Positions 7,601 through 13,951 are shown, counted from the stretch's first letter. The stretch: DNA of 16,729 nucleotides from Chloroflexota bacterium (GCA_022565075.1 JADFKG010000026.1:1-16729); one strand, 5' to 3'. Notes: generated by a model not told the origin, from the sequence alone. Program-made: numbers and translations.

Positions 7601-7609
7601 TGTGGATAA
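7601..7609 (-). promoter_or_regulatory. single DnaA-box-like 9-mer
   Basis: The minus strand reads TTATCCACA, a perfect match to the consensus DnaA box. It lies between the probable terminator and the xer ribosome-binding site. I see only one copy, so this is not an origin; it could be a regulatory DnaA site or chance. Confidence 0.25.
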
Positions 7610-7636
7610 AACACAGCCAGCGCTCTGAGGCTGGCT
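7607..7636 (-). terminator. probable intrinsic terminator after the methyltransferase gene
   Basis: On the minus strand AGCCAGC (7636-7630) and GCTGGCT (7621-7615) form a perfect seven-base-pair stem around an eight-base loop, followed by GTGTTTTAT. It sits about 100 bases downstream of the methyltransferase stop and upstream of xer, as a rho-independent terminator would. The U-run is short. As it also lies in the xer leader it could act as an attenuator. Confidence 0.5.
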
Positions 7637-7736
7637 ATGCTCATGGGTGGAAACGCGAATATGGCACGTAGGTTAACAGAATTCTGGGACAGTTTCTGAC
7701 AGATTACAGGCCAACGTAACTGAAATCAGGCGTCGC

Positions 7737-8819
7737 TTATGTTTGGCTCGTCTGGTCCACTCGACGTAACTCGACGAGCACGCAGGGACTGATGCCGGCG
7801 AGGCTTCGCAGCCCCAGCAGTCGCTCGATCGCGCTGCCGGCGGCGACCCACGTACTCTCGGACTGGCGGCTCAACGGCGGCCAGTAGTACCCACGTATGC
7901 GGCTCGGTTGGAAACCGGCTTCTCGCCAGAGTCGCAGGTGCTCCGTGGAACTCAGCTGGTAGTAGAGGTCGTCCCAGTGCGGCGTGCCAGAGCGGCGGAA
8001 CCGGCGGCGGATTCGTGTCAACAGGCCCTTGTAAGAGCGCGCGTTGTACAGCGTGACGAGGACGGCGCCGCCCGGCCGCAGGACGCGCCGGCACTCTTCG
8101 CGGAACCAGGCCTTGTCTGAGGCAGCCGGCGCCTGTATCGAGACCACCGTGTCGACCGCGTCGTCCCGCAGCGGCAGCACGGGCAGCTCGCCGACCACTA
8201 CCGGAGTCAGCTTAGAGTCGTCGGCCATCGCGTAGACCTCGTTGCGGTCGAGGTCGGTGGCGATCACGTGATCGGCGTGGCGAATGAGGACGTGCTCGAG
8301 GCGCCCGCCGGCCGCACCGACGTCGACGACTATGCCACCGGGCCTAGCCCTGAGGGCTTCGTCGAGGAACGCCTCTTCGACGCTTGTCGTGTAGGCGCCC
8401 ATGCGCGTCAAAGCGACGTTCTGCCATAAGCCCGACGTGTCCTTGAGTCGCGCCGTTCGCTCTCGAGTCGCCGCGAGGACGCGGTCGTTGCGGGCCCGCT
8501 CGACGTCCACGCCGCGGGCGATCAGGAAGCCCGTCGTGGTCAGCGCCAGAAGGAAGAGCATCTCGAAGACGATCTCGGCTGTTCCGCCGTTGGCGACGTC
8601 GTCGGCGAGCGCCACGGCTGGAAGTACCAGTGCGGGCGCGGCAGCTCGCACGCCGCCAGCCGTTGCCAGGAGCACCGGAAACGCCAGCAAGAGGAGCACC
8701 GGCTCGTGCCAGGCTGAGCCGCGCGTGACGGTGAAGTGAAGCGCCAGGATCGCCGCTTCGATGATAAGTAGCGGTAGACCCTGTAAGGCAGCCTGGGCCG
8801 CACCCTGTCTCGATTGCAC
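7737..8819 (-). CDS. membrane-anchored class I SAM methyltransferase
   Basis: Counted from a GTG at 8817-8819 the product has 360 residues. Four hydrophobic segments (about 14-30, 39-55, 58-73, 84-102) form an N-terminal membrane domain. A charged linker (103-130) leads to a class I methyltransferase domain with motif I VVDVGAAGGRLEHVL (164-178), an acidic ATDLD (187-191), VDTVVSIQAP (222-231) and VLRPGGAVLVTLYN (246-259), all typical of Methyltransf_11-type enzymes acting on small molecules or lipids. The substrate is unknown. The start is unclear: no Shine-Dalgarno precedes this GTG, and an ATG at 8881, three bases after the pcm stop, opens a plausible peptide in another frame that ends 60 bases on (see findings). 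The frame is also open upstream into pcm, but that part is antiphase pcm sequence. It probably forms an operon with pcm. Confidence 0.78.
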   Translation of the reverse strand: MQSRQGAAQAALQGLPLLIIEAAILALHFTVTRGSAWHEPVLLLLAFPVLLATAGGVRAAAPALVLPAVALADDVANGGTAEIVFEMLFLLALTTTGFLIARGVDVERARNDRVLAATRERTARLKDTSGLWQNVALTRMGAYTTSVEEAFLDEALRARPGGIVVDVGAAGGRLEHVLIRHADHVIATDLDRNEVYAMADDSKLTPVVVGELPVLPLRDDAVDTVVSIQAPAASDKAWFREECRRVLRPGGAVLVTLYNARSYKGLLTRIRRRFRRSGTPHWDDLYYQLSSTEHLRLWREAGFQPSRIRGYYWPPLSRQSESTWVAAGSAIERLLGLRSLAGISPCVLVELRRVDQTSQT

Positions 8820-8884
8820 TACGGTCTGCCATAGCGTTCGCTGGCGGCGACGAGCGCGTCTACGGAGGCGACCAGTCCCATGGC

Positions 8885-9544
8885 CTAGCGCGGCTCCGGC
8901 CAGGCGCCGCGGCCCAGCAGCGGAACGAAGCGACAGGAACCCAGATTGTGGCGCTGTGCGCCTTCCGGAGTCTTGACGATCCGCACCAACTCCTGAATGC
9001 TGCGGCTGCCGACTGGCAGGACGAGGCGGCCGTTCACGGCGAGCTGGTCGAGCAGCGCTCGTGGGACGTCGGGCGAGGCTGCTGTGACGATGATGCCGTC
9101 GTAGGGCGCACCATCGGGCCAACCGAGCTCATCGGTGACCGCGTGCACTTCTACGTTGCTGTAGCCGAGGCGTCCCAACCGTTCGGTGGACGAGGCGGCA
9201 AGCTCTGGCACGCGTTCGACCGACACAACGTGCGCGGCGAGGAGCGAGAGTACGGCCGCCTGGTAGCCAGAGCCGGTGCCGATCTCCAGCACTCTCTCGT
9301 CACCCGTTAGCATCAGCGCCTGTGTCATCAGCGCCACCATCAACGGCTGGGAGATCGTCTGTCCGTGGCCGATCGGCAGCGGCCGGTTCTGGTAGGCGAC
9401 GGACGCCGCCTCGGCCGGCACGAACTCCTCCCGTGGGACGCAGCCCATCGCGTCCAGCACGCGCTGGTCGGCGATGTCACGTGTCAACTCCGCGAGCAGC
9501 GACGCGCGCGTGCCCTCCAGGGACTCGCTGGTAGTTTCGGTCAT
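8885..9544 (-). CDS. pcm: protein-L-isoaspartate O-methyltransferase
   Basis: This 219-residue enzyme methylates L-isoaspartyl residues in aged proteins with S-adenosylmethionine so that they can revert to aspartate. Diagnostic parts are FVPAEAASVAYQNRPLPIG (41-59), HGQTISQPLMVALMTQ (60-75), motif I VLEIGTGSGYQAAVLS (85-100), the acidic end of strand 2 in VVSVERVPEL (106-115), and APYDGIIVTAASP (146-158). Length and motifs match the family. The frame is open another 112 codons upstream, but that part runs antiparallel to the cupredoxin gene and is not pcm-like; the ATG at 9542-9544 fits the family start. GGAG abuts this ATG too closely to be a ribosome-binding site. TATACT ten bases upstream suggests a near-leaderless message. 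A GTG at 9550 is an alternative. Confidence 0.95.
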   Translation of the reverse strand: MTETTSESLEGTRASLLAELTRDIADQRVLDAMGCVPREEFVPAEAASVAYQNRPLPIGHGQTISQPLMVALMTQALMLTGDERVLEIGTGSGYQAAVLSLLAAHVVSVERVPELAASSTERLGRLGYSNVEVHAVTDELGWPDGAPYDGIIVTAASPDVPRALLDQLAVNGRLVLPVGSRSIQELVRIVKTPEGAQRHNLGSCRFVPLLGRGAWPEPR

Positions 9545-9554
9545 CTCCACTTTA

Positions 9555-9560
9555 AGTATA
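9555..9560 (-). promoter_or_regulatory. -10 element of pcm
   Basis: The minus strand reads TATACT, five of six bases matching TATAAT, ten bases before the pcm ATG. It lies in the 88-base divergent gap shared with the cupredoxin gene. No -35 is recognisable. Confidence 0.4.
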
Positions 9561-9609
9561 CGAGTGCGAGCCGTCGCGAAGCTGTCTGGCGCTAACCGGT
9601 CGCGTTCGG

Positions 9610-9615
9610 TATAAG
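9610..9615 (+). promoter_or_regulatory. -10 element of the cupredoxin gene
   Basis: TATAAG lies 17 bases before the ATG at 9633 and is followed by the AAGAGG ribosome-binding site (9622-9627). A ten-base sequence AAGTATGCGA at 9613-9622 nearly repeats AAGTATACGA at 9554-9563, so both divergent promoters share a similar block. Confidence 0.35.
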
Positions 9616-9632
9616 TATGCGAAGAGGTATGA

Positions 9633-10112
9633 ATGAAGCTTGATCTGTCGCGCCTTCCCGTCGGCGAGATGGTGGTGGGATTCCTGATCGTTTCGCTGCT
9701 CGTTACCTTCATCCTCGCGTTCACGCTGGTGGGCTCCGACACCGACGTTACTGACGAGGGCGTGACCGACGTTACGAGCACGCCGGTTCTGGGCAGCGCC
9801 GACATTACGATGGGCGACAACTTCTTCGACTCCAACGACATCACGGTCGCAGCAGGCGACACCTTGACCTTCAACCTCACTAACGAGGGCGCGGCGGTTC
9901 ACAACATGCACATCGCCCAGCCGGACGGCAACTACAGCGACGATGGCGTCTGCGAGCTTGATGGCGCTGACCCGTGCTCGGATCCGAACGCGGTGACGAG
10001 CGGACAAACGGCCGTCCTCGAATGGGAAGTCCCCGACGCGCCTGGCACGGTGATCTCTTTCCGCTGCGACTTCCACCCGGACGTGATGACCGGGACGCTG
10101 ACGATCCAGTAG
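9633..10112 (+). CDS. membrane-anchored cupredoxin (type 1 blue copper protein)
   Basis: The 159-residue protein has one N-terminal membrane segment (about 13-33, VVGFLIVSLLVTFILAF), a Thr/Asp/Val-rich spacer (34-53) and a plastocyanin/azurin-like domain (54-159). The type 1 copper ligands are all present: His90 in AAVHNMH, then Cys145, His148 and Met152 in RCDFHPDVMTG. It should be a periplasmic or outer-face electron carrier, for example to or from a respiratory oxidase. An insertion between the first His and the Cys holds Cys107 and Cys115, which could pair in a disulphide. The ATG follows AAGAGG by five bases. It is divergent from pcm and converges with the AbiGi-like gene. No respiratory partner is encoded in the window, so its redox partner is unknown. 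Confidence 0.87.
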   Translation: MKLDLSRLPVGEMVVGFLIVSLLVTFILAFTLVGSDTDVTDEGVTDVTSTPVLGSADITMGDNFFDSNDITVAAGDTLTFNLTNEGAAVHNMHIAQPDGNYSDDGVCELDGADPCSDPNAVTSGQTAVLEWEVPDAPGTVISFRCDFHPDVMTGTLTIQ

Positions 10113-10115
10113 CGG

Positions 10116-10151
10116 CTACAGGGCCTTCAGAAGCTTCTCCGCCAGCGGCTT
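10116..10151 (-). pseudogene. remnant of a second uvrC 3' end
   Basis: Read on the minus strand, this 36-base stretch encodes KPLAEKLLKAL followed by TAG. The real uvrC ends RGLAEKVLEAL followed by TGA. Eight of the eleven residues match and both stops are in the same place. At DNA level 13 bases are identical (10134-10146 and 10908-10920). It begins immediately after the stop codon of the AbiGi-like gene. The simplest reading is that it is the displaced original end of uvrC, or an imported one, left when the 774-base segment with the AbiGi-like gene arrived. The match is short, so chance is not excluded. Confidence 0.6.
10129..10138. repeat. palindrome in the convergent gap
   Basis: AGAAGCTTCT is a perfect ten-base palindrome between the convergent ends of the cupredoxin and AbiGi-like genes, inside the uvrC remnant. 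It has no T-run, so I do not call it a terminator. Confidence 0.4.
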
Positions 10152-10152
10152 A

Positions 10153-10893
10153 CTATTCTAGGTCGGCAAGTCGCTTGATGAAGTGTTCGAGGCCCCAGAT
10201 TGGATCAAGCGTATGTATTTTGCGGCTTGGCTCGATTTCGTCCAGTACGTTCCCGATGACCTCGAAGTCGTTCTCGGGGCAAAATATCACGGCGACGTCT
10301 TTGATTGAGAACTCCAGGTCACCAAGGTGCCGCCACTCCCGCTCCCACCAGAACTCCTTCTTCTTGCCAGAAGGCCAAGTGCCCATCCAGTCGAGGAAGG
10401 GCGCAAGCCGCGAAATAGGATCACTCAGGAACTCCCCCGACTCGATTGCACGCTTAACGAGTGCCTCCGCAGCTTTCGTCACTTTCCAGTCGTGGCCGGG
10501 AGTCATGTCCATGTACAACACAGGGTTGACTCCTAGACCCCTTGCAGTTTGTTTAGTAAACGCTACCCCGTAGGGCTGAAGCGGAGTAGTGCGTCCCGCG
10601 ATCTCGCACACGAAGCTCCAGGCCTGCTCCAGTGGCGCCTCGGTGAAACAGACGACCTTCTGGCTCTCACGGGCGGCTGCCCTTTCCACCGCATCTTCGA
10701 TATTCTCCAACTGAGTGACTGCCGAGCCGAACGCGGTCTTCGCGAAGAGAGTCCTGCTATCGAGAATGCTCTTCAAGTTCTCCAGGGCGGAATCGTCTCC
10801 GAAGTCGCGTGACCAATGGACGACGAAGGTTGACAGATCAGTTCGCCTGTGAAGAAGCTCCTCAATATCCCAGTGGTAAGAGTCGCCACTCAT
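10153..10893 (-). CDS. AbiGi-like protein, candidate phage-defence gene
   Basis: The 246-residue protein resembles the AbiGi family (PF10899) of putative abortive-infection proteins, judged by motif order from memory. It has VVHWSRDF with ALENLKSIL (24-44), VVCFTEAPLEQ (80-90), QPYGVAFTK (106-114), GVNPVLYMDM (121-130) and FWWEREWRHLGD (181-192). No signal peptide or membrane segment is seen. The ATG at 10891-10893 overlaps the uvrC stop as ATGA, so it is coupled to uvrC translation. Hand counts of two 60-base samples give 50% and 57% G+C, against 65% for a uvrC sample, which suggests acquisition from elsewhere. A uvrC-like remnant follows its stop. The frame is also open upstream into uvrC, but that part is a shadow. 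Whether it acts as toxin, antitoxin or effector cannot be told; no obvious partner gene is next to it. Confidence 0.72.
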   Translation of the reverse strand: MSGDSYHWDIEELLHRRTDLSTFVVHWSRDFGDDSALENLKSILDSRTLFAKTAFGSAVTQLENIEDAVERAAARESQKVVCFTEAPLEQAWSFVCEIAGRTTPLQPYGVAFTKQTARGLGVNPVLYMDMTPGHDWKVTKAAEALVKRAIESGEFLSDPISRLAPFLDWMGTWPSGKKKEFWWEREWRHLGDLEFSIKDVAVIFCPENDFEVIGNVLDEIEPSRKIHTLDPIWGLEHFIKRLADLE

Positions 10894-12782
10894 AGTGCTT
10901 CCAGCACCTTCTCCGCCAGCCCGCGCGTGAAGCCCGGCGTCTCGGCGATCTCGTCCGCGCTGGCGTCGCGAACGGCCTTCAGCGAGCCGAACTTGCGCAG
11001 GAGTGCCCTCTTGCGCTTGGGGCCGACGCCCGGCACGTCGTCCAGCGCCGAACGCAGGCCGCTCTTCTTGCGGACGTTGCGGTGGTAAGTGATGGCGAAG
11101 CGGTGCGCCTCGTCGCGGATGCGCTGCACGAGGTAGAGGGCCTGCGACTTGCGGTCGAGGACGACCGGCTCGCTGACGCCGACGACGAACAACTCCTCGA
11201 AGCGCTTGGCGAGCCCGGCCAGCGGGATGTGCCCGATGCCCAGGTTGCGCATCGCGTCGTGCGCGGCTGAGACCTGGCCCTTGCCGCCGTCGACGATCAC
11301 GAAGTCGGGCATCGCCCCGAACGATTCGTCGTACTCGCCGGCCTCGTTCGCGCCTTCTTCCTGCGACTGGCGGCGCGCGCGCCAGAAGCGGCGCCTCAGC
11401 ACCTCCTGCATCATGGCGAAGTCGTTCTGCCCGTCGACGCCCTTGATGCGGAAGCGGCGGTATTCGCTCTTCTTCGGGGTGCCGTCTTCGAAGACGACCA
11501 TCGAGCCGACGGCGCTCGTGCCCTGGATCGTCGAGATGTCGTAGCACTCGATGCGTTTGGGGAGCGATGGCAGTTCAAGCTCGTCCTGCAGCTGTTGCAG
11601 CGCCTCATCCGTCTTGCCGCGGTCGGCCATCCACTTTGCGCGAGCCTGCTGCAGAGATTCGCGGGCGTTGTCGACGGCGCGCTGGACGAGCATGCGTTTC
11701 TCGCCCCGCGAAGGCGCCATCACACGGACGGCGCCGGCCCGCCGGCCGTTTGGCCGCTCACCGCGACGCTGCGTGAGCCACTGCGCGATCAGGTCCATGT
11801 CGTCGATCTTGACCGGCAGCAGGACGCGCGCAGGGACGAATGGCGCCGACTCGTAGAACTGCTCGACGAAGCTGCGCAGGATCTCGGCGTCCGTCTCGTC
11901 CACCGTACCGTCCAGCTGGAAGATGTCCCGGCCGATGATCAGGCCCTTGCGCACGAAGAACACCTGGACGTAGGCCTCCTGCTCCTCGCGCGCCAGTCCG
12001 AAGACGTCCATGTCCGTGCGGTCGCGCACCTCCATCACCTGACGCTCCGTGGTGCGGTCGATCGCCTGGACCTGGTCCCGCAGGCGGGCGGCACGCTCGT
12101 ACTCGAGGCCGGCGGAGGCCTTCTGCATTTCGCGGCGAAGGTCGCGCGTGATCTCGTCCGTGCGGCCCTCGAGGAACATGATCGTCTGCTGGATGACAGT
12201 GTCGTATTCCTCCTTCGAGCAGAGGGAGGCGCAGGGGCCGATGCAGCGGTGGATGAAGTACTCCAGGCAGGGCCGCGGGTCGTCGCCGGTGATCTCTTTC
12301 GTGCACGAGCGCCAGGGGAAGAGCTTCTTCACGAGGTCCAGCGTTCGTCGCACCGAGCCGGCCGAGGCGAAGGGCCCGAAGTAGCGCGCGCCGTCGCTGC
12401 TGATGCGGCGCGTGATCTGGACGCGCGGCCAGTCCTCGGAGACGTCGATCTTGAGGTAGGGGTAGTGCTTATCGTCCTTGAGGCGCACGTTGTAGAACGG
12501 CTGGTGCCGCTTGACCAGCGTGGCCTCGAGCAGCAGGGCCTCTTGCGCGGAGCCGGTGAGGATGAACTCGATGTCCGCGATCTGGGCGACGAGGCGGCGC
12601 GTCTTCGCCTCGAAGGCGTGCGTCGAGCCGAAGTATGAGCGGACGCGGGTGCGCAGCAAGGCGGCCTTGCCCACGTAGATGATGCGGCCGCCGGCGTTCT
12701 TAAAGATGTACACGCCGGGCTTCGCCGGCAGCGCCTTGAGCAGCGCGGCGAACTTCTTCTCTGGGGCCGCTTGAGGAGACAT
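10890..12782 (-). CDS. uvrC: excinuclease ABC subunit C
   Basis: UvrC makes both incisions around DNA lesions bound by UvrB in nucleotide excision repair. The 630-residue protein is slightly longer than the usual ~610. The GIY-YIG nuclease domain holds GVYIFKNAGGRIIYVGKA (23-40), then a Cys cluster at 160-188, a UVR motif binding UvrB (about 210-243), and the RNase H-like nuclease with CYDIS (413-417), VDGGKGQ (497-503) and EAHRF (558-562). It ends in tandem helix-hairpin-helix motifs with DVPGVGPKRKRALL (582-595). The ATG at 12780-12782 fits the family start. There is no Shine-Dalgarno sequence, but TAGAAT lies ten bases upstream. The stop overlaps the ATG of the AbiGi-like gene. The last eleven codons have a diverged second copy at 10116-10151, so this 3' end may itself be imported. 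Confidence 0.97.
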   Translation of the reverse strand: MSPQAAPEKKFAALLKALPAKPGVYIFKNAGGRIIYVGKAALLRTRVRSYFGSTHAFEAKTRRLVAQIADIEFILTGSAQEALLLEATLVKRHQPFYNVRLKDDKHYPYLKIDVSEDWPRVQITRRISSDGARYFGPFASAGSVRRTLDLVKKLFPWRSCTKEITGDDPRPCLEYFIHRCIGPCASLCSKEEYDTVIQQTIMFLEGRTDEITRDLRREMQKASAGLEYERAARLRDQVQAIDRTTERQVMEVRDRTDMDVFGLAREEQEAYVQVFFVRKGLIIGRDIFQLDGTVDETDAEILRSFVEQFYESAPFVPARVLLPVKIDDMDLIAQWLTQRRGERPNGRRAGAVRVMAPSRGEKRMLVQRAVDNARESLQQARAKWMADRGKTDEALQQLQDELELPSLPKRIECYDISTIQGTSAVGSMVVFEDGTPKKSEYRRFRIKGVDGQNDFAMMQEVLRRRFWRARRQSQEEGANEAGEYDESFGAMPDFVIVDGGKGQVSAAHDAMRNLGIGHIPLAGLAKRFEELFVVGVSEPVVLDRKSQALYLVQRIRDEAHRFAITYHRNVRKKSGLRSALDDVPGVGPKRKRALLRKFGSLKAVRDASADEIAETPGFTRGLAEKVLEAL

Positions 12783-12792
12783 GGCAGCTACA

Positions 12793-12798
12793 ATTCTA
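12793..12798 (-). promoter_or_regulatory. -10-like hexamer before uvrC
   Basis: The minus strand reads TAGAAT, five of six bases matching TATAAT, ten bases before the uvrC ATG, within the 52-base gap after the mshD-like gene. It may give a near-leaderless uvrC transcript. No -35 is evident. Confidence 0.35.
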
Positions 12799-12834
12799 CC
12801 GCGCGCCGCCGCTGTGCTGGTTGGGGCGGGGAAG

Positions 12835-13788
12835 TCAGCCGGTGGCGGCTGCGGCCCTTGGCGGGTTTGATTCCGCCAGTAGCGACAGTGAGTAGAGGAC
12901 ATCGACGTGATGGTGGTGGAACTCGAACGATCCGTAGAGCGCCACGGCGCGCTCGTTCGACTGGTCGACGTAGACCGCGACGGCATCGACGTCGCGCTTG
13001 CTGAGGTGCGTTAGACCCGTCGCCAGGAGGAAGCGTCCTAGTCCGCGGCCGTGGTACTCGGGTGCTGCGCCGATGACGTACACTTCGCCGACCCGGCCCT
13101 CGCCTTCGCGCTCCTCGACCTTTAGCCAGTGGAAGCCGGCCGGGTTGCCGTCGATCTCCAGGATCAGCAGGTCTTCGGGCTTGAACCAGGGCTGGTGCAG
13201 GCGGGCGCGGAAATCGTCCATCGTCCACTCGCCGTTTTCCGGGTGGCCGGCGAAGATGCGGTTGTTGAGGGCAACCCACATCTCATCGTCCTCGCCGGGG
13301 CGGAAGGGGCGCACGGACGCTCCTTCGGGCGCTGTGGGGATCGGCGCCGGCCCGGGATGGCGGTGCATGTGCAGGAGACGCCGCGTCTCCTCGAACGCGA
13401 AGTCACTCGCTATTGCGCGGCTGGCGGGCGAGTCGTTGTAGGCCCACAGGTCCACCCTCAGCGCCCCTTGCGACCGGGCGTGCTCGATGATGTGCGAAAG
13501 GAGCGTCCGGCCGATGCCCTTTCGGCGGAACTGCGGGTGTACTGTCAGCTCGCACGAGACGCGACGCTCGCCGGCGGCATCGAACGTCAACGTGTGCGCG
13601 TATCCGACGAGTCGTTTGTCTTCGTAGGCCAAGAAGCCGACGGCCAGGTCAGCGCCGCGCTTTAGGCGCAGGAACTTGTGCTCGCCGAACGGCTCGTGGC
13701 CGTCGGCCGCCTTAGCCGCCACGATCAGAGATTCGAGCTCCTCAATGTGCTCGCCTTCGAGGCGGGAGATCACTTCGATGTTCTGCAT
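12835..13788 (-). CDS. mshD: mycothiol-synthase-like double GNAT acetyltransferase
   Basis: MshD acetylates Cys-GlcN-Ins with acetyl-CoA in the last step of mycothiol synthesis. The 317-residue product has two GNAT domains, as MshD does. The N-terminal one has the acetyl-CoA loop VHPQFRRKGIG (83-93); the C-terminal one has GEVYVIGAAPEYHGRGLGR (234-252). Further MshD-like blocks are the early AADGHEPFGEH (28-38), FAGHPENGEWTMDDFRARL (179-197), PWFKPED (200-206), GFHWLKV (218-224) and YVDQSNERAVALYGSFEF (273-290), then four histidines. The ATG at 13788 matches the family start but lacks a ribosome-binding site. A TTG at 13878 adds 30 polar residues and has GGAGAA (13884-13889) and TAGAAT (13891-13896) just upstream, so it is a serious alternative. 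The gene lies 52 bases before uvrC. If the host is not an actinobacterium, another thiol substrate is possible. Confidence 0.82.
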   Translation of the reverse strand: MQNIEVISRLEGEHIEELESLIVAAKAADGHEPFGEHKFLRLKRGADLAVGFLAYEDKRLVGYAHTLTFDAAGERRVSCELTVHPQFRRKGIGRTLLSHIIEHARSQGALRVDLWAYNDSPASRAIASDFAFEETRRLLHMHRHPGPAPIPTAPEGASVRPFRPGEDDEMWVALNNRIFAGHPENGEWTMDDFRARLHQPWFKPEDLLILEIDGNPAGFHWLKVEEREGEGRVGEVYVIGAAPEYHGRGLGRFLLATGLTHLSKRDVDAVAVYVDQSNERAVALYGSFEFHHHHVDVLYSLSLLAESNPPRAAAATG

Positions 13789-13890
13789 AGGGGACAGCGG
13801 GTGGCGCCAGCCGGGCGATTGGCTGGTTTCGGGCGCAGGCCGCTTCGTACTCTCTTCTGTCGTCCTCACTTCTTGCAAACTGGTTCTCCA

Positions 13891-13896
13891 ATTCTA
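13891..13896 (-). promoter_or_regulatory. -10-like hexamer before the mshD-like gene
   Basis: The minus strand reads TAGAAT, 12 bases before the TTG at 13878 and next to GGAGAA. It lies in the divergent region with the hydrolase gene. It supports either a short leader from the TTG start or a leader of about 95 bases for the ATG at 13788. Confidence 0.35.
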
Positions 13897-13945
13897 AACA
13901 CAGATACGCAGCCACCACCATGCGGTTGGCATCGATCTGGTGTCG

Positions 13946-13951
13946 TAAGAT
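13946..13951 (+). promoter_or_regulatory. possible -10 of the alpha/beta hydrolase gene
   Basis: TAAGAT follows TTGGCA (13926-13931) at only 14 bases, short of the usual 16-18. It lies 45 bases before the GTG and would give a leader containing the AGGAGG ribosome-binding site. Weak evidence. Confidence 0.25.

Larger units (their letters stand above)
7541..7736. other. intergenic region between the methyltransferase gene and xer
   Basis: This 196-base gap is more A+T-rich than the genes around it. It holds the xer ribosome-binding site, a run of seven C, a DnaA-box-like 9-mer, the probable terminator, a perfect palindrome CAGAATTCTG (7677-7686) and four ACAG tetramers between 7675 and 7718. 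I find no open frame or RNA gene that I can support. The xer promoter should be here but I cannot place it with confidence. Confidence 0.6.

Noticed and set aside
7601..7609. Replication origin
   Set aside because: Only a single DnaA box is present, with no cluster, no A+T-rich unwinding region and no dnaA, dnaN or gyrase genes nearby.
7640..7736. dif site next to the Xer gene
   Set aside because: GGTTAACAG and TTATGTTTGG are only loosely like a dif arm; I find no pair of arms with a six-base centre.
8820..9122. Extension of the methyltransferase frame upstream into pcm
   Set aside because: The extra 101 residues are Arg/Pro/Ala-rich and lie antiphase over the conserved end of pcm, so they are a shadow.
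9545..9880. Extension of the pcm frame by 112 codons
   Set aside because: It runs opposite the cupredoxin gene, is rich in Ser and Thr, and precedes the normal family start.
10894..11547. Extension of the AbiGi-like frame upstream into uvrC
   Set aside because: The extra residues are Arg/Ala-rich and overlap the well-conserved C-terminal half of uvrC out of frame.
12783..12986. Extension of the uvrC frame into the mshD-like gene
   Set aside because: The added 68 residues are Ser/Thr/Arg-rich, unlike UvrC, and overlap the conserved end of the acetyltransferase.
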